DNA of 64,000 nt, taken from Hymenobacter jejuensis. Its GTDB lineage: Bacteria > Bacteroidota > Bacteroidia > Cytophagales > Hymenobacteraceae. Location: contig NZ_CP040896.1 of NCBI RefSeq assembly GCF_006337165.1, forward strand, positions 1,054,001 through 1,118,000. Direction: 5' to 3'. The position numbers and the translations under genes are program-made. Under the pieces are notes generated by a model. The model saw only the letters and a program-made list of their open reading frames with translations. It did no database searches and had not been told where the DNA came from. Shown piece after piece: positions 34,201 through 42,772 of the stretch (position 1 is its first letter; each line of letters starts with the position of its first letter).

Positions 34201-34584
34201 CAAGACAAATACCTGAAGACGCGTCGTGGCCAGTATGCTGAGCGCAACGGTGCCAGCACGCCATGGCGCAACCAAGTTGACATCAAGTTCGCCCAGGACT
34301 TGTTTGTAGACATTGCTAACAAGCGCAACGTGCTACAATTCACTGTCGACATCTTCAACTTTGGCAACTTCCTGAACAAGGATTGGGGCTTGGTGCAGTC
34401 GATCAACAACTCTTCGATCTTGGTACCCACCAACCAGGCGAGCTTGGTTCCCGGTGGCACGGTTAAGCCAACGTTCCGTCTGGCTACCGACCGTGGCCAG
34501 CCAATCACGTCGACGTTCCGTTACAACAACGCACTCGCCTCAACTTACTACATGCAGTTCGGCTTGCGCTATACCTTCAACTAA
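31237..34584 (+). CDS. Oar-like TonB-dependent outer-membrane receptor
   Basis: The 1115-aa protein starts with a signal peptide ending WAQ (about 25). A carboxypeptidase-regulatory-like beta-sandwich follows (TMNGVITDQSGAGLPGATV, about 30-115), then a TonB plug (VVVTASDPSSVLNAERSGS, NNITVDGSDFNNNFG) and a long 22-strand-type barrel ending in an aromatic FGLRYTFN. This is the Oar arrangement; the substrate is unknown. I set the start at the ATG at 31237, because the 39 codons upstream do not make a signal peptide. The gene uses frequent codons consistently, suggesting high expression. Confidence 0.9.
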   Translation: MKQLRLRNLLLLLLTVLSVQQGWAQGTTTSTMNGVITDQSGAGLPGATVIAIHTPTNTQYVAPTNSEGRYNIQNMRVGGPYTVRVTFIGYQDVTRENIFLTLGQNQRLDINLSETTTQLGGVVVTASDPSSVLNAERSGSTTNISTQEIQRLPTITRNLNDFLRLTPQSSSTSPGAVGGGNYRQNNITVDGSDFNNNFGIGTNLPAGGNPISLDAIQEITVNVTPFDIRQSGFIGSAVNAITRSGTNDFSGSVYTYWRNQNQQGNKVGDQTFVKQKLDDKQYGFRLGGPIIKDKVFFFINAEKRDATSPGQQNIASNGSNSGSNVVRPTETRLNEISDYLSSKYGYETGPYQNYSFVSNRTNILGRLDWNINSNNHFTVRYSQVESKAPSFVSTSRSPLGSFPNTRTSNFALPFSNSNYFQEQNLYSFAAELNSTVNGKFYNTLRGTYTNQNDPRSSNSSVFPFVDILDGNTTATAYGNPYTSFGYEPFTYGNLRQVQTYSVVDFVNFTAGRNNFTVGGQFDLQNTKNGFQRFATSYYTFNTFEDFKNGANPVDFALTYSLLPNYQQAYPRFKFAQYSVYGQDEINVTDKLRVTAGLRLELNSYLNVKEIQTHPLVAALTFVDNKKIDTGVLPKNRILWSPRIGFNYDVKGDRSLQIRGGSGIFAGKVPTVWIVSQSGDAGLLQVTQTWSTLNGGKLPYANMPFNPDPNAYRPETQPTPGAVIPSTISATDPNFRNPQAWKSSIAVDAKLPWGLVGTLEGIYNKDLTIALGKNYNLVAPQSLNVAGYPDNRQIYPATNATKFINPLTPTGLPGGTGSTATAFNPIVLSNAHKGYYWSASAKVDKRFNSGLTASVAYVRSQAKVLFDGSGDQLINTWSLTPIVNDANNPNLSYANYVVPNRIVASLSYRKEYFKHLATQLSMFYEGSIQGRFSYGYGGDLNRDGQTNDLIYVPKDASEITFTNFNYGTTAAPNVYTAAEQSDLFFQYINQDKYLKTRRGQYAERNGASTPWRNQVDIKFAQDLFVDIANKRNVLQFTVDIFNFGNFLNKDWGLVQSINNSSILVPTNQASLVPGGTVKPTFRLATDRGQPITSTFRYNNALASTYYMQFGLRYTFN

Positions 34585-34606
34585 GTCAATGGCTTAGCTT
34601 TCTCAG

Positions 34607-34641
34607 AAGCGGGCGGAGAACTTTCTCCGCCCGCTTTTTTT
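34607..34641 (+). terminator. Rho-independent terminator of the TonB-receptor gene
   Basis: A 13-bp GC-rich stem (34607-34619 with 34624-34636) followed by a T-run, 23 bp after the stop codon. Confidence 0.92.
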
Positions 34642-34683
34642 GTGGCCTAGCGCATTAATTTTTAGAGAAACCTGCGTCATCGG

Positions 34684-34714
34684 TTTGCAGATCCGGATTT
34701 CAACCTTACTTTTG
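34684..34714 (+). promoter_or_regulatory. Promoter of the tRNA-Ala gene (TTTG-N19-TACTTTTG)
   Basis: TTTG at 34684-34687 and TACTTTTG at 34707-34714 are separated by exactly 19 bases, the full Bacteroidota -33/-7 arrangement. The tRNA begins 34 bp downstream. This is the best promoter match in the window. Confidence 0.8.
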
Positions 34715-34748
34715 TCCCACCAAATGCAACAGGCAATTGGCTTTACAA

Positions 34749-34822
<74 letters not shown>

Positions 34823-34827
34823 CTCCT

Positions 34828-34861
34828 ACAAAACCCAGCCCTTCGGCTGGGTTTTGTTTTT
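34828..34861 (+). terminator. Terminator after tRNA-Ala
   Basis: A perfect 13-bp stem (34828-34840 with 34845-34857), loop CTTC and a following T-run, six bases after the tRNA. Confidence 0.9.
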
Positions 34862-34865
34862 ACCA

Positions 34866-34917
34866 GTACATACAAAAAAGGCGTTCCGATATCTCGGAAC
34901 GCCTTTTTTGTATGTAC
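34866..34917. terminator. Long palindromic terminator, mainly for cysK
   Basis: A perfect 24-bp stem (34866-34889 with 34894-34917) with loop TATC. Its arms contain A and T runs, so it can stop transcription from both sides. It lies between the tRNA and the convergent cysK. Confidence 0.9.
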
Positions 34918-34920
34918 TTT

Positions 34921-34936
34921 ATTATCAATTGCTTAT
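34921..34936. repeat. Degenerate copy of the ATTATCAATNATTTAT motif
   Basis: Differs at two positions from the motif and overlaps the stop codon of cysK. Confidence 0.5.
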
Positions 34937-35853
34937 GCAAACAACCCCTCTACCGATAGGTAACGCTCGCCAGTGTCGTAGCAAAAGGTAAGTACGCGGC
35001 TGCCCTGGGGCATTTCGGGTAGTTTTTGGGCGATAGCGGCCAAGGAAGCGCCGGACGAGATACCTACAAATAGGCCTTCCTCACGCGCGGCGCGGCGAGC
35101 CATGTCGTAAGCAGCCTGTTGGCTTATCTGGATTACACCATCCAGGATTTCGCGGTGCAAATTATCGGGTACAAAACCGGCGCCAATACCTTGCAAAGGG
35201 TGCGGCCCCGGAGCCCCACCGCTGATAACCGGCGAAAGCTCCGGCTCTACGGCAAAGGTCTTCATATTGGGAAAATGCGGCTTGAGCACCTCGGTCACGG
35301 CGGTGATGTGGCCGCCCGTGCCAACGCCCGTAATGTGAAAATCGAAGCCTTCGGGAGCATCACGCAGGATTTCCTGGGCAGTGGTTTCGGCGTGCACTTT
35401 GAGGTTGGCGGGGTTCGAAAACTGCATTGGCATCCAGGTGCCGGGCGTATCGCGCACAATCTCCTGGGCTTTTTCGATGGCGCCTTTCGTGCCTTTTTCG
35501 CGCGGAGTTAGCTCAAGCTGGGCACCGTAGGCGGCCATAAGCCGGCGGCGCTCAATTGACATCGATTCGGGCATTACCACAATCAGCTTATAGCCCTTCA
35601 CAGCGGCCACCATGGCTAGCCCCACTCCAGTATTGCCCGAAGTAGGTTCCACGATCACCGTATCCTTGGTCAGTAAGCCGTCTTTCTCGGCTTGCTCAAT
35701 CATGGACAGTGCGATGCGGTCCTTGATGCTGCCGCCGGGGTTGGCGCGTTCGGTTTTTACCCACACTTCCACGTCCGGACGGTCGGCAAAAATACGGTTG
35801 AGGCGGATTAAAGGCGTATTGCCAATGGTTTCGAGAATATTATTCGCTTTCAT
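34933..35853 (-). CDS. cysK: Cysteine synthase A (O-acetylserine sulfhydrylase)
   Basis: The 306-aa PLP enzyme replaces the acetyl group of O-acetylserine with sulfide to give cysteine. Lys44 in GGSIKDR binds PLP, TSGNTG at 71-76 contacts the substrate and PLP phosphate, and [11 protein letters not shown] is the glycine loop. Length is normal for CysK. The serine acetyltransferase gene lies about 200 bp upstream in the same direction, so the two steps of the pathway are adjacent, and the two enzymes usually form a complex. Confidence 0.95.
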   Translation of the reverse strand: MKANNILETIGNTPLIRLNRIFADRPDVEVWVKTERANPGGSIKDRIALSMIEQAEKDGLLTKDTVIVEPTSGNTGVGLAMVAAVKGYKLIVVMPESMSIERRRLMAAYGAQLELTPREKGTKGAIEKAQEIVRDTPGTWMPMQFSNPANLKVHAETTAQEILRDAPEGFDFHITGVGTGGHITAVTEVLKPHFPNMKTFAVEPELSPVISGGAPGPHPLQGIGAGFVPDNLHREILDGVIQISQQAAYDMARRAAREEGLFVGISSGASLAAIAQKLPEMPQGSRVLTFCYDTGERYLSVEGLFA

Positions 35854-36050
35854 TTCAATTAATTATCAGCAGTTTAAGTAGTTACAGAATGCTATGTAGC
35901 TGTGGCGCCAAAACAAAAGAAGTGGCCGACCGACAACAACCATAGAATAACAAAGCCGCGTAGCGCAGATGAAGTAATCTGCGGCCGCTCGACGCCGGTT
36001 CGCGACTTAAAAAGCATGCCCCCCGGTTGCTGTCTCTCACCCTCGTAGGC

Positions 36051-36878
36051 TTAGATGGAAAAGGTGATGTCGGCAGTAGGGTCTTCCGAGCGGGTTACGT
36101 GAATCTGGGCGCGGTGATACACCCGCGAATGCGACGGCACACTTTCCGTTAACCACACGTTGCCCCCGATGATGCTGTGGCTGCCTACGACCGTGCTGCC
36201 GCCCAAAATGGTAGCGCCAGCGTACACCACGACATGGTCTTCGATGGTGGGATGCCGCTTGATGTTCGCCAAATGCTTGGCTACGCTCAGCGCGCCGAGG
36301 GTCACACCCTGGAAAATCTGGACGTAGGCACCGATGATAGCCGTTTCGCCAATCACAATGCCGGTGCCGTGATCGATGCAAAAGGAAGGGCCAATGCGAG
36401 CCCCAGGATGAATATCAATGCCCGTACGAGCGTGCGCATATTCGCTCAGCAACCGCGGCACGCGCGGAACCCCCAGCTGATGCAGGGCGTGCGCAAAGCG
36501 GTGCATGGAAATAGCGTAAAATCCAGGATATGAGGCAATTACTTCTTCCAAGCCTTGCGCTGCCGGATCGGCATCCACGATTGCCCGGGCATCTTGTAGC
36601 AGCAATACCCGGATCGCGGGCAAGCGATCGATAAACGTGGAAGCAACCGCCGCGGCGGGCTGGGTGAGCGTTACGTTACTCAGCAGATGCGCCAAGTCGG
36701 TTTGAAGCTCTTGCAAGTGCGCCGCAACAGCATCGGCATTGGGCAACGGGCGCTCGGCGCGCTCCGGGAAAAGGAGTTGCAGTAGGCGCTCGGCGAACGC
36801 ACAAAAAGCCGGCCCCGGCAGCGATGCCGGCGTGTGCTGATGCGCAAGAGCCAAAGACTGTACGAAGGAAGTGTTCAT
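36051..36878 (-). CDS. cysE: Serine O-acetyltransferase
   Basis: A 275-aa protein with an N-terminal helical region and a C-terminal left-handed beta-helix of hexapeptide repeats: GIDIHPGARIGPSFCIDHGTG, GETAIIGAYVQIFQGVTLGA, and the catalytic-loop segment KRHPTIEDHVVVYAGATILGG. It acetylates serine with acetyl-CoA, feeding CysK next door. The ATG at 36878 is the start; a TTG at 36902 would add eight residues. The C-terminus ends in Ile (DITFSI), the feature that lets CysE insert its tail into CysK. Confidence 0.92.
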   Translation of the reverse strand: MNTSFVQSLALAHQHTPASLPGPAFCAFAERLLQLLFPERAERPLPNADAVAAHLQELQTDLAHLLSNVTLTQPAAAVASTFIDRLPAIRVLLLQDARAIVDADPAAQGLEEVIASYPGFYAISMHRFAHALHQLGVPRVPRLLSEYAHARTGIDIHPGARIGPSFCIDHGTGIVIGETAIIGAYVQIFQGVTLGALSVAKHLANIKRHPTIEDHVVVYAGATILGGSTVVGSHSIIGGNVWLTESVPSHSRVYHRAQIHVTRSEDPTADITFSI

Positions 36879-37075
36879 GAACAGTGAACGGACGGGCGCC
36901 AAAGCTGACGAGTTGCAGTACCCGGTTCCGGCTTATGAGGTCAAGATAGTGAGACAGCAACGCTTCATAACCACAGGTCGTGCCGAAGGTTTGTCGGCGC
37001 GGCGCCGGACAACCCCTCCCCTTCTGCTTGCGTTAGGACTAACGTATTCTTTACCTAGCCTTTAAGCACACAACC

Positions 37076-37417
37076 ATGGCAGACACGACCATCACCAAAA
37101 TTGACTCCCGCCACTCTCCCAAAGGCCCCGAGGGCGAAAAATACTTGGCTTCCGGCATTCACGTTTCGATGCGCATGTGGGAAAACGAACAGCCTTCCGA
37201 CGCCAAAGAGCCTGCCAGCCGCCCCTATGAAACCGTGGGCTACGTCATCAGCGGCCGGGCCGAGCTGCACTCGGAAGGACAGACCGTAATTCTCGAGCCG
37301 GGTAATTCGTGGGTAGTGCCCAAGGGAGCCTCCCACACGTACAAAATTTTGGAGGCTTTTACCGCCGTTGAAGCTACTACGCCGCCTGCTCAAGTACACG
37401 GCCGCGAAGACAAATAG
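37076..37417 (+). CDS. Cupin-domain protein
   Basis: A 113-aa single cupin beta-barrel. PYETVGYVISGRAELHSEGQ, then EPGNSWVVPKGASHTYKIL, match the two cupin motifs, though the first lacks the usual pair of metal-binding histidines (E and others are in their place), so metal binding is uncertain. Small proteins like this are often uncharacterised or sugar-binding. No partner genes are nearby and a strong terminator follows. Confidence 0.8.
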   Translation: MADTTITKIDSRHSPKGPEGEKYLASGIHVSMRMWENEQPSDAKEPASRPYETVGYVISGRAELHSEGQTVILEPGNSWVVPKGASHTYKILEAFTAVEATTPPAQVHGREDK

Positions 37418-37439
37418 AGATGCCCTTCACTTCTTCATT

Positions 37440-37480
37440 ATGCATGAGGCCCGTCTGGTTACCAGACGGGCCTCATGCAT
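37440..37480. terminator. Hairpin terminator between convergent genes
   Basis: A perfect 20-bp inverted repeat (37440-37459 with 37461-37480) containing GAGGCCCGTCTGG, with no long T-run. It lies between the cupin gene and the convergent cyclophilin gene. Confidence 0.8.
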
Positions 37481-37489
37481 AACTAATTA

Positions 37490-37505
37490 ATTATCAATTA
37501 TTTAT
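37490..37505. repeat. Copy of the ATTATCAATNATTTAT motif
   Basis: Full match, ending on the first base of the stop codon of the convergent gene. Confidence 0.7.
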
Positions 37506-39496
37506 CAGCGAACCAATTCTATACGCTCAATCAGGTCGCCGATTTCCAGCTTTTTAACAACATCCATGCCTTTTACGACCTGCGCGAAAATCGTGTAGCG
37601 CCCGTCGAGATGCGGAGTGGGCGCGTGGGTGATGAACCACTGGCAACTTTCAGTATCCTTGCCCGCCGAAGCCAGTCCAACGGCACCTTCGCCGTAGTGC
37701 AAATCGGCAAATTCGGAGCGCAGGTTATAATCGGTGCTGCCCCAGCCGTCGCCACGCGGGCAGCCGCCTTGTGCCACAAAGTTGGGAACGACCCGGTGAA
37801 AATTTTTGCCGTTGTAAAAGCCTTGCTGCGTCAAAGCCACGAAGCTGGCCACGGAGCCCGGCGCATCTTCTACCAGTAGGCTGAACGTGATGTCGCCTTT
37901 GCTGGTGTGCACCACAGCGCGTTGCCCAGCCGGAATGGTCTGCACCAAGGCCCAATCAATGGGATGTGAAGCGGCTTGGGCCGGCACAACGGGCGTCGGT
38001 TTCGCTTTTTGCAGATACTCAATAGTTTGCTGCAACGACTGGTAAGCCTCCAGATCGCGGGGCATCACCAGCTTTTCGCGGGCCTGAACGAGGAAATCGG
38101 CATTGGGCAACAGGCGTCGCATGTCCAGCTTCGGATCGCGGATGGCTTCGGCAGCCGTCCCCATCACGGCCACATCGCCGCTACCGATGGCCCGCCGCAG
38201 CGTAAGGGCAAAAGCCGCCTGCTGGGACTCCGGAAAGCTGGGCTTGCGCCGTTGGCTTACCAGCGCCTCCATCCCATAAGTGCCAATAACTACTGGCTGG
38301 GCTGGTGTGAAAGTGGCTTTTTCCACAAACTCATACGCCGTTGGGTCCTCGCCCAGGGCTTTGAGCAGATAGCCTTTTTCATACGGATCGGTGGCGGCCG
38401 TATAACGTTCTTCCACCGCCCGCTGAATGGCTTGCTGGTCGGCACCGGCTTGTTTCAGCGCGGCGGCCAACAATGTGGCCCGTACCCGCCACTGCGAAAG
38501 CTTGTTGGCTTTTTCCAGAAAGAGCGTACCGGACTCGTCGCTGGCATTGGCCAGAAAAAACTCAGCAGCCGTCAGGGCGACTTGGTTATTGGAATCCGTA
38601 AGTGACTCCCACGCTGCCTCCTTTACCGGCGCATACATGGCCGCATTCATCGACCGCAACGCACTCACCCGCACCCGGTAATCGGAGTCGCGGCGGGCCA
38701 GCAGCGCCAGCAAAGCGGGCACACTAGGGGCCTGCCCCGCCTTGCCCAAGGCCGCCGCAGCCGCGCTGCGCACCACGTAGCTGGGGTCAGTTTGGGCGGC
38801 GCTGCCAATTGCCGTAGCGTAGGTAGTCAGGTCGAGGCCGCGGGTGCGGGCCAACGCATTGGCGGCAGCCATGCGTGCGCCGTAAGGATTGGGCCGGTTG
38901 AGCAATTGAACCGTTCTGGCCACCGCGGGCTCTGAGGTGATGCCCCGCAGCCCCGCCCGGTAGATTCCCCAAGCCTGCCCCACTAGTGCGGAGGTATCGG
39001 CAGCCAAATTACCCGGCAACCGCACCAGCGCGCCTAGTCCCGCCCGCGATGTGCACCGGCCTAACGCTTCGAGCACATAGCTTCGGACTATCGGGTCATT
39101 TTCAATTGTAATTTGTTGTCGCAAAGCACTTTCTGCCGTCGAATCGGCAGTTTGACCCAAAGCATAGGCGGCGGCCCGGCGCACGGTCGCATCCGCATCG
39201 GTGAGGCGAGCGCTGAGGGCTGCGGTGGCCGCCCGGTCCTGCACTGAAGCCAATGCCCATGCGGCCTCGCGGCGGTACTTTGCCTCGGCGCGGTCGAGGT
39301 ACGGCAACAGCACGGCGGTACGACGCTCATCCTGTGCCGTAGCGATTTCGCGTAGCACGGCGTCGGCCACAAACTTATTGGGCGCAGTGGCAATCGGAGC
39401 TTCGGGCCGAGGCTGCGAAACGCAGGCACTCAGGCACAAGCCCAACCCCGCTAAAAAATGCGTGGCAGCAGAGGCAGAAAAGGGACGTTGGTTCAT
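37505..39496 (-). CDS. Lipoprotein with HEAT repeats and a cyclophilin-type isomerase domain
   Basis: The 663-aa protein begins with a signal peptide and lipobox ending at Cys25 (LCLSAC), so it is probably in the outer membrane facing the periplasm. Residues about 45-450 are HEAT-like helical repeats (ALASVQDRAATAALSARLTD, AAAYALGQTADSTAE and so on). The last 160 residues are a cyclophilin peptidyl-prolyl isomerase: VHTSKGDITFSL, GKNFHRVVPNFVAQGG, and SCQWFITHAPTPHLDGRYTIF. The fusion suggests a foldase with a protein-binding scaffold. Confidence 0.9.
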   Translation of the reverse strand: MNQRPFSASAATHFLAGLGLCLSACVSQPRPEAPIATAPNKFVADAVLREIATAQDERRTAVLLPYLDRAEAKYRREAAWALASVQDRAATAALSARLTDADATVRRAAAYALGQTADSTAESALRQQITIENDPIVRSYVLEALGRCTSRAGLGALVRLPGNLAADTSALVGQAWGIYRAGLRGITSEPAVARTVQLLNRPNPYGARMAAANALARTRGLDLTTYATAIGSAAQTDPSYVVRSAAAAALGKAGQAPSVPALLALLARRDSDYRVRVSALRSMNAAMYAPVKEAAWESLTDSNNQVALTAAEFFLANASDESGTLFLEKANKLSQWRVRATLLAAALKQAGADQQAIQRAVEERYTAATDPYEKGYLLKALGEDPTAYEFVEKATFTPAQPVVIGTYGMEALVSQRRKPSFPESQQAAFALTLRRAIGSGDVAVMGTAAEAIRDPKLDMRRLLPNADFLVQAREKLVMPRDLEAYQSLQQTIEYLQKAKPTPVVPAQAASHPIDWALVQTIPAGQRAVVHTSKGDITFSLLVEDAPGSVASFVALTQQGFYNGKNFHRVVPNFVAQGGCPRGDGWGSTDYNLRSEFADLHYGEGAVGLASAGKDTESCQWFITHAPTPHLDGRYTIFAQVVKGMDVVKKLEIGDLIERIELVR

Positions 39497-39676
39497 GGTT
39501 GGCTACAAAGTAGCCAAAATCTCGGCGGGGCGCCAACCAGATTCACTGCCTGTACTCGGGCCGCTACCATTTCTGCTAACCCCATCACATTTGCCGATCA
39601 TTCATGCCGGCTCCAAGGAAATCAGCCGAACTGTCCAACTTCGGCGAAAGCCGCATGGCTATTTTGTAAATATCTG

Positions 39677-39692
39677 ATAAACAATTACTTAC
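39677..39692. repeat. Weak copy of the ATTATCAATNATTTAT motif
   Basis: Matches the motif at 12 of 16 positions (counting the free one) and overlaps the stop codon of the next gene, the position seen in the better copies. Confidence 0.3.
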
Positions 39693-40756
39693 AAAACAAC
39701 TTCGCTGATTACCTCAAGCGCTTTATCTAACTCGTTGAATAACAAATCATTCCCGTGCTGCTGGTAGTCCGCTAATGCTTCCTCAAACCCGCCAAGGTCG
39801 TACAGGAAAGCTTTCACATTGTCAGCTGTCAGCGCCGCGAAATGGCGGCCGTAGCCTAGCTTTTCTACTTGAGCCGCATTCAGAAACTGCTCAAACTGCG
39901 CCGGTATCGGGATGGCGCAGATGGGTTTGTGCAAATACACCGCTTCGCTGATCAGCGAAAAACCACCGTTGGTGATTACGGCGCGGGCGCGGGCCAAATC
40001 GTCGATGAAGCCTTGCTCGCTAAATGCCCGCAATTGTACGTTGCCGTGGCCCTCTTCCTTGTTGAAACCATATACCCGAAACTCCTGCCCTGGCAAGCTT
40101 TGCAGCAGCGGCACCAGATCCTTTTGTGTAGTAGCTGATTGATACACAAGCACATGGTTGCCAACCGTGGATTGCGCCGCCAGGATTTCAGGCCGGATAA
40201 TAGGCGGAACGAGCGTAGTGTTTTCCCTAGTAATGGGCAGCTGAAAGAACGTCGTGATGAAATAGCGCTGGCTGCGCGGCAGCTTGGCGCGCACCACCTG
40301 ACGGGCCAACGCAAGGTTGGTGCGTTCGGAAGCCGGCACGGTGATATCCAGCTGCGTGCGGTTGATTATCTGCATGTTATCAATGCTGATCAGCGGCAGG
40401 CGCTTCCACTTGGCGAAGAAGTAGCTGAACGACTCAAAATCGGAAATCACCAAATCGGGCTGGAAATCGCAGAGCAGCTCGCGGTATTTGGCAAAGTTGA
40501 CGCGCAGGCTTTTCGGGGCTGAGCGTAGCGTGAGCGCCGCCGTCCGCGATTTGGACACGGCAAGGTGCTTGTAAGCCAAATGAAAGCCCCGAATCTCGTG
40601 CACCCGGCCCGGAAAATTGGCTGCCAGCATTTGGTAGGCGCGCGAGCTGCTTACCACGCACACGTTGTGCCCTTGGTCGAGCAGATATCGAATCACAACT
40701 TTGCTGCGCGTGGCGTGGCCAAGTCCCTCGCCGGGAACACCGTAAAGTATATTCAT
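39689..40756 (-). CDS. GT-B glycosyltransferase (MurG/MGT-like)
   Basis: A 355-aa protein beginning MNILYGVPGEGLGHATRSKV, the glycine-rich loop of GT-B enzymes related to MurG and macroside transferases. The C-terminal donor domain has VITNGGFSLISEAVYLHKP and ICAIPIPAQFEQFLNA, the typical nucleotide-sugar site. It has no signal peptide. It lies upstream of no transport gene but next to two membrane proteins that look like GT-C enzymes, so the three may assemble one glycolipid or surface glycan. Product unknown. Confidence 0.83.
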   Translation of the reverse strand: MNILYGVPGEGLGHATRSKVVIRYLLDQGHNVCVVSSSRAYQMLAANFPGRVHEIRGFHLAYKHLAVSKSRTAALTLRSAPKSLRVNFAKYRELLCDFQPDLVISDFESFSYFFAKWKRLPLISIDNMQIINRTQLDITVPASERTNLALARQVVRAKLPRSQRYFITTFFQLPITRENTTLVPPIIRPEILAAQSTVGNHVLVYQSATTQKDLVPLLQSLPGQEFRVYGFNKEEGHGNVQLRAFSEQGFIDDLARARAVITNGGFSLISEAVYLHKPICAIPIPAQFEQFLNAAQVEKLGYGRHFAALTADNVKAFLYDLGGFEEALADYQQHGNDLLFNELDKALEVISEVVL

Positions 40757-40798
40757 GGGGAAATCGTAGCCGAAGTGGAAGCGGTAAATAACTACATT

Positions 40799-42631
40799 TT
40801 ACCTGTACTGCAGCTTAATTTCGCGATTCATCTGCGTCATACGGGCGCGGTGTACCGAATCCTGCCGGGCTTCTGCGAGTTCTTCCTCGGGCGTTTTGGG
40901 TATTGGCAGACAGCACATTTCCGCCGGGGCGTTGTCACCGGTTCGAAAGCCATCGGCTATAGTCGCACCCCTCAGTTCTACACCTACTTCTGCGCATTGA
41001 ACACAGGGCAACGGGGCGTTCCAGCACTTGTCGCCGGTAACTGGCACTGTTACTTGGAGGCCGTTTCGCAGGGCGAGGGGGCGAGTAGCAGCCTCGGGAA
41101 TGGGTGTGGGCCAAATCCAGCAGCTGGTAATGGCACTGGAGAGGGTACGCAACTGGTAAAAAGGATCCCGCAGATGCTGAATTCCCCACGCAACCATCAC
41201 CACCAAGGGCAGCCCAGCGACCAAGCCGCGTCGGCTGGGCCATCTTGGACCAATGAGCGGCCAAGTAGCAGCTACGAACAAAAATCCAGTTCCAAAACGA
41301 ATATCTGGTCCGGCCAGAAACCAGAATACACTTCCCACAAACCCAATCAACCAGCCGGCTGCCCAGCCATTCTCCGCGTCGGTGCGACGCCACCACCGGA
41401 AAGCAGCCAGCAGCGGCGAAAGCAGTACGGCTACCAGCAGTACTCGATTGAAGGGTTCCAAGAAGTGTATCCACCAGCGCGCCAGCCACGAAGACCACAA
41501 CGGTGCAGGCACCGTGCAGATAGGCTGGGCAACGCGCCGAGCATAATTGGTTACCATGTAGCTTTCCTGACGCACATAATTGATCGGGATTTTCCAGTCG
41601 ACCGCCAGTACATCGAGGGCGGGCAAAGGATAGACCAAGTACCCCGTCTGGAGCACATTGCGCGCCACCCACGGTCCCAGCACTACCAGCAACGCCACTA
41701 GGCACACGATTATCCAACGCCTGTTTAGCTGGTGCCTACTCGCCCACAGACTATGCAGAGGCAGCAGCAAAATGGGCAGCGCCGACAGCTTTGCGGTGAC
41801 CGCAAACAAAGCTAACAGCAAGATTAGCAAGGTATTACTATCTAGCTGCCGCCCTTGTCCGCGCTCCCATTTGCGGGCGTATTGGAAGAAAAGAAAGAAG
41901 CATACAATAGGAGGCACCCAGTCGGGCGAAGGTGACGACAGCCAGGGGCCGTACACCTGCAAAAGCAGCAGAAACCAAAGCGGCGCCAGCCAGATCAAGC
42001 GAGCATCGTCTGCGGGCTTTCCTCGTAGAGGAGCAGTAACACTACGCGCTGTAGCTACTGCTACCAGCGTAAAAAAGTAGCCCGACAAGCTATACACCGG
42101 CCCCACCGGACTCATATACCGCGCCAGCGCCATTAGCTGAAACACGCTGGAATTGAAAGCCAGCCGGCCGTGTAAGTTGCCCAGCCCAACAAGAGCCGGG
42201 TATTCTACAATCCAGCGAATGCTTTGAACGTGATAAAGCCCTGAGTCAGGATTGCGGATTCCCAAAGAAGCCTTCCAGAGGATAAAGCTGCCCAGCACCG
42301 CCAGAACCCCCGCAAACACAATCGCTTGCAGCGGATGTGCTGCTCGCCAAGCATTCCGGATGGTTCTGCGCAAAGCAGCCTGCTGCCCTACCAGAAGTCC
42401 CAAGACTACCACACCAACCGCAGTTTGGCTAGACAACCCAACAGAAAAAAACAAAGAACTGATTCCCAGCACCATAGCCAGAATACTTAGTCCCAACAGG
42501 CTCAGCAGCTCTAGTGGCAAGGCTTCCTGGCCAGCAAGAAGGCCCACCTTCGCGGCCACTCTCCAAACCGACCATCCAATGATCAGCGTGACGCCGGCTA
42601 CGAGCAACCAGCACAGCAGCAAACTCAGCAT
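40799..42631 (-). CDS. Multi-pass membrane protein, GT-C-like, copy 1
   Basis: A 610-aa protein with about 10-13 hydrophobic segments and no recognised enzyme motif. DSGLYHVQSIRWIVEYPALV in the first large loop has an Asp placed as in GT-C lipid-sugar transferases, followed by GNLHGRLAFNSSVF. The C-terminal soluble tail contains CWNAPLPCVQCAEVG. It resembles the LIC_10190-type membrane family as far as I can judge. A paralogue lies 141 bp upstream (42773-44470). Role in sugar transfer at the outer face of the membrane is inferred. Confidence 0.65.
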   Translation of the reverse strand: MLSLLLCWLLVAGVTLIIGWSVWRVAAKVGLLAGQEALPLELLSLLGLSILAMVLGISSLFFSVGLSSQTAVGVVVLGLLVGQQAALRRTIRNAWRAAHPLQAIVFAGVLAVLGSFILWKASLGIRNPDSGLYHVQSIRWIVEYPALVGLGNLHGRLAFNSSVFQLMALARYMSPVGPVYSLSGYFFTLVAVATARSVTAPLRGKPADDARLIWLAPLWFLLLLQVYGPWLSSPSPDWVPPIVCFFLFFQYARKWERGQGRQLDSNTLLILLLALFAVTAKLSALPILLLPLHSLWASRHQLNRRWIIVCLVALLVVLGPWVARNVLQTGYLVYPLPALDVLAVDWKIPINYVRQESYMVTNYARRVAQPICTVPAPLWSSWLARWWIHFLEPFNRVLLVAVLLSPLLAAFRWWRRTDAENGWAAGWLIGFVGSVFWFLAGPDIRFGTGFLFVAATWPLIGPRWPSRRGLVAGLPLVVMVAWGIQHLRDPFYQLRTLSSAITSCWIWPTPIPEAATRPLALRNGLQVTVPVTGDKCWNAPLPCVQCAEVGVELRGATIADGFRTGDNAPAEMCCLPIPKTPEEELAEARQDSVHRARMTQMNREIKLQYR

Positions 42632-42772
42632 TGGGAAAAAAAGATAGTCAGAAACGTAAGGCCCCGGCCTGTTGAGGCGTCAGCTGCCTTGCAAAAGGCT
42701 TGCTTGTTCACAGACATTGACAAAATATTTATAATCAGCATTTTATGGTACAAATGGCGACTAGTTTTCGGC

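Noticed and set aside
35854..36050. A riboswitch or regulatory RNA upstream of cysK
   Set aside because: No conserved SAM or T-box-like core or convincing hairpin plus anti-terminator could be found in this roughly 200-bp gap.
37440..37480. The perfect 20-bp inverted repeat as an attachment site or mobile element end
   Set aside because: Position between convergent genes and similarity in design to the other terminators make a terminator the simpler explanation.
40565..41701. A 378-residue open frame on the plus strand across 40565-41701
   Set aside because: It runs antisense over the GT-B and GT-C-like genes, and its translation has no signal, domain or membrane pattern.
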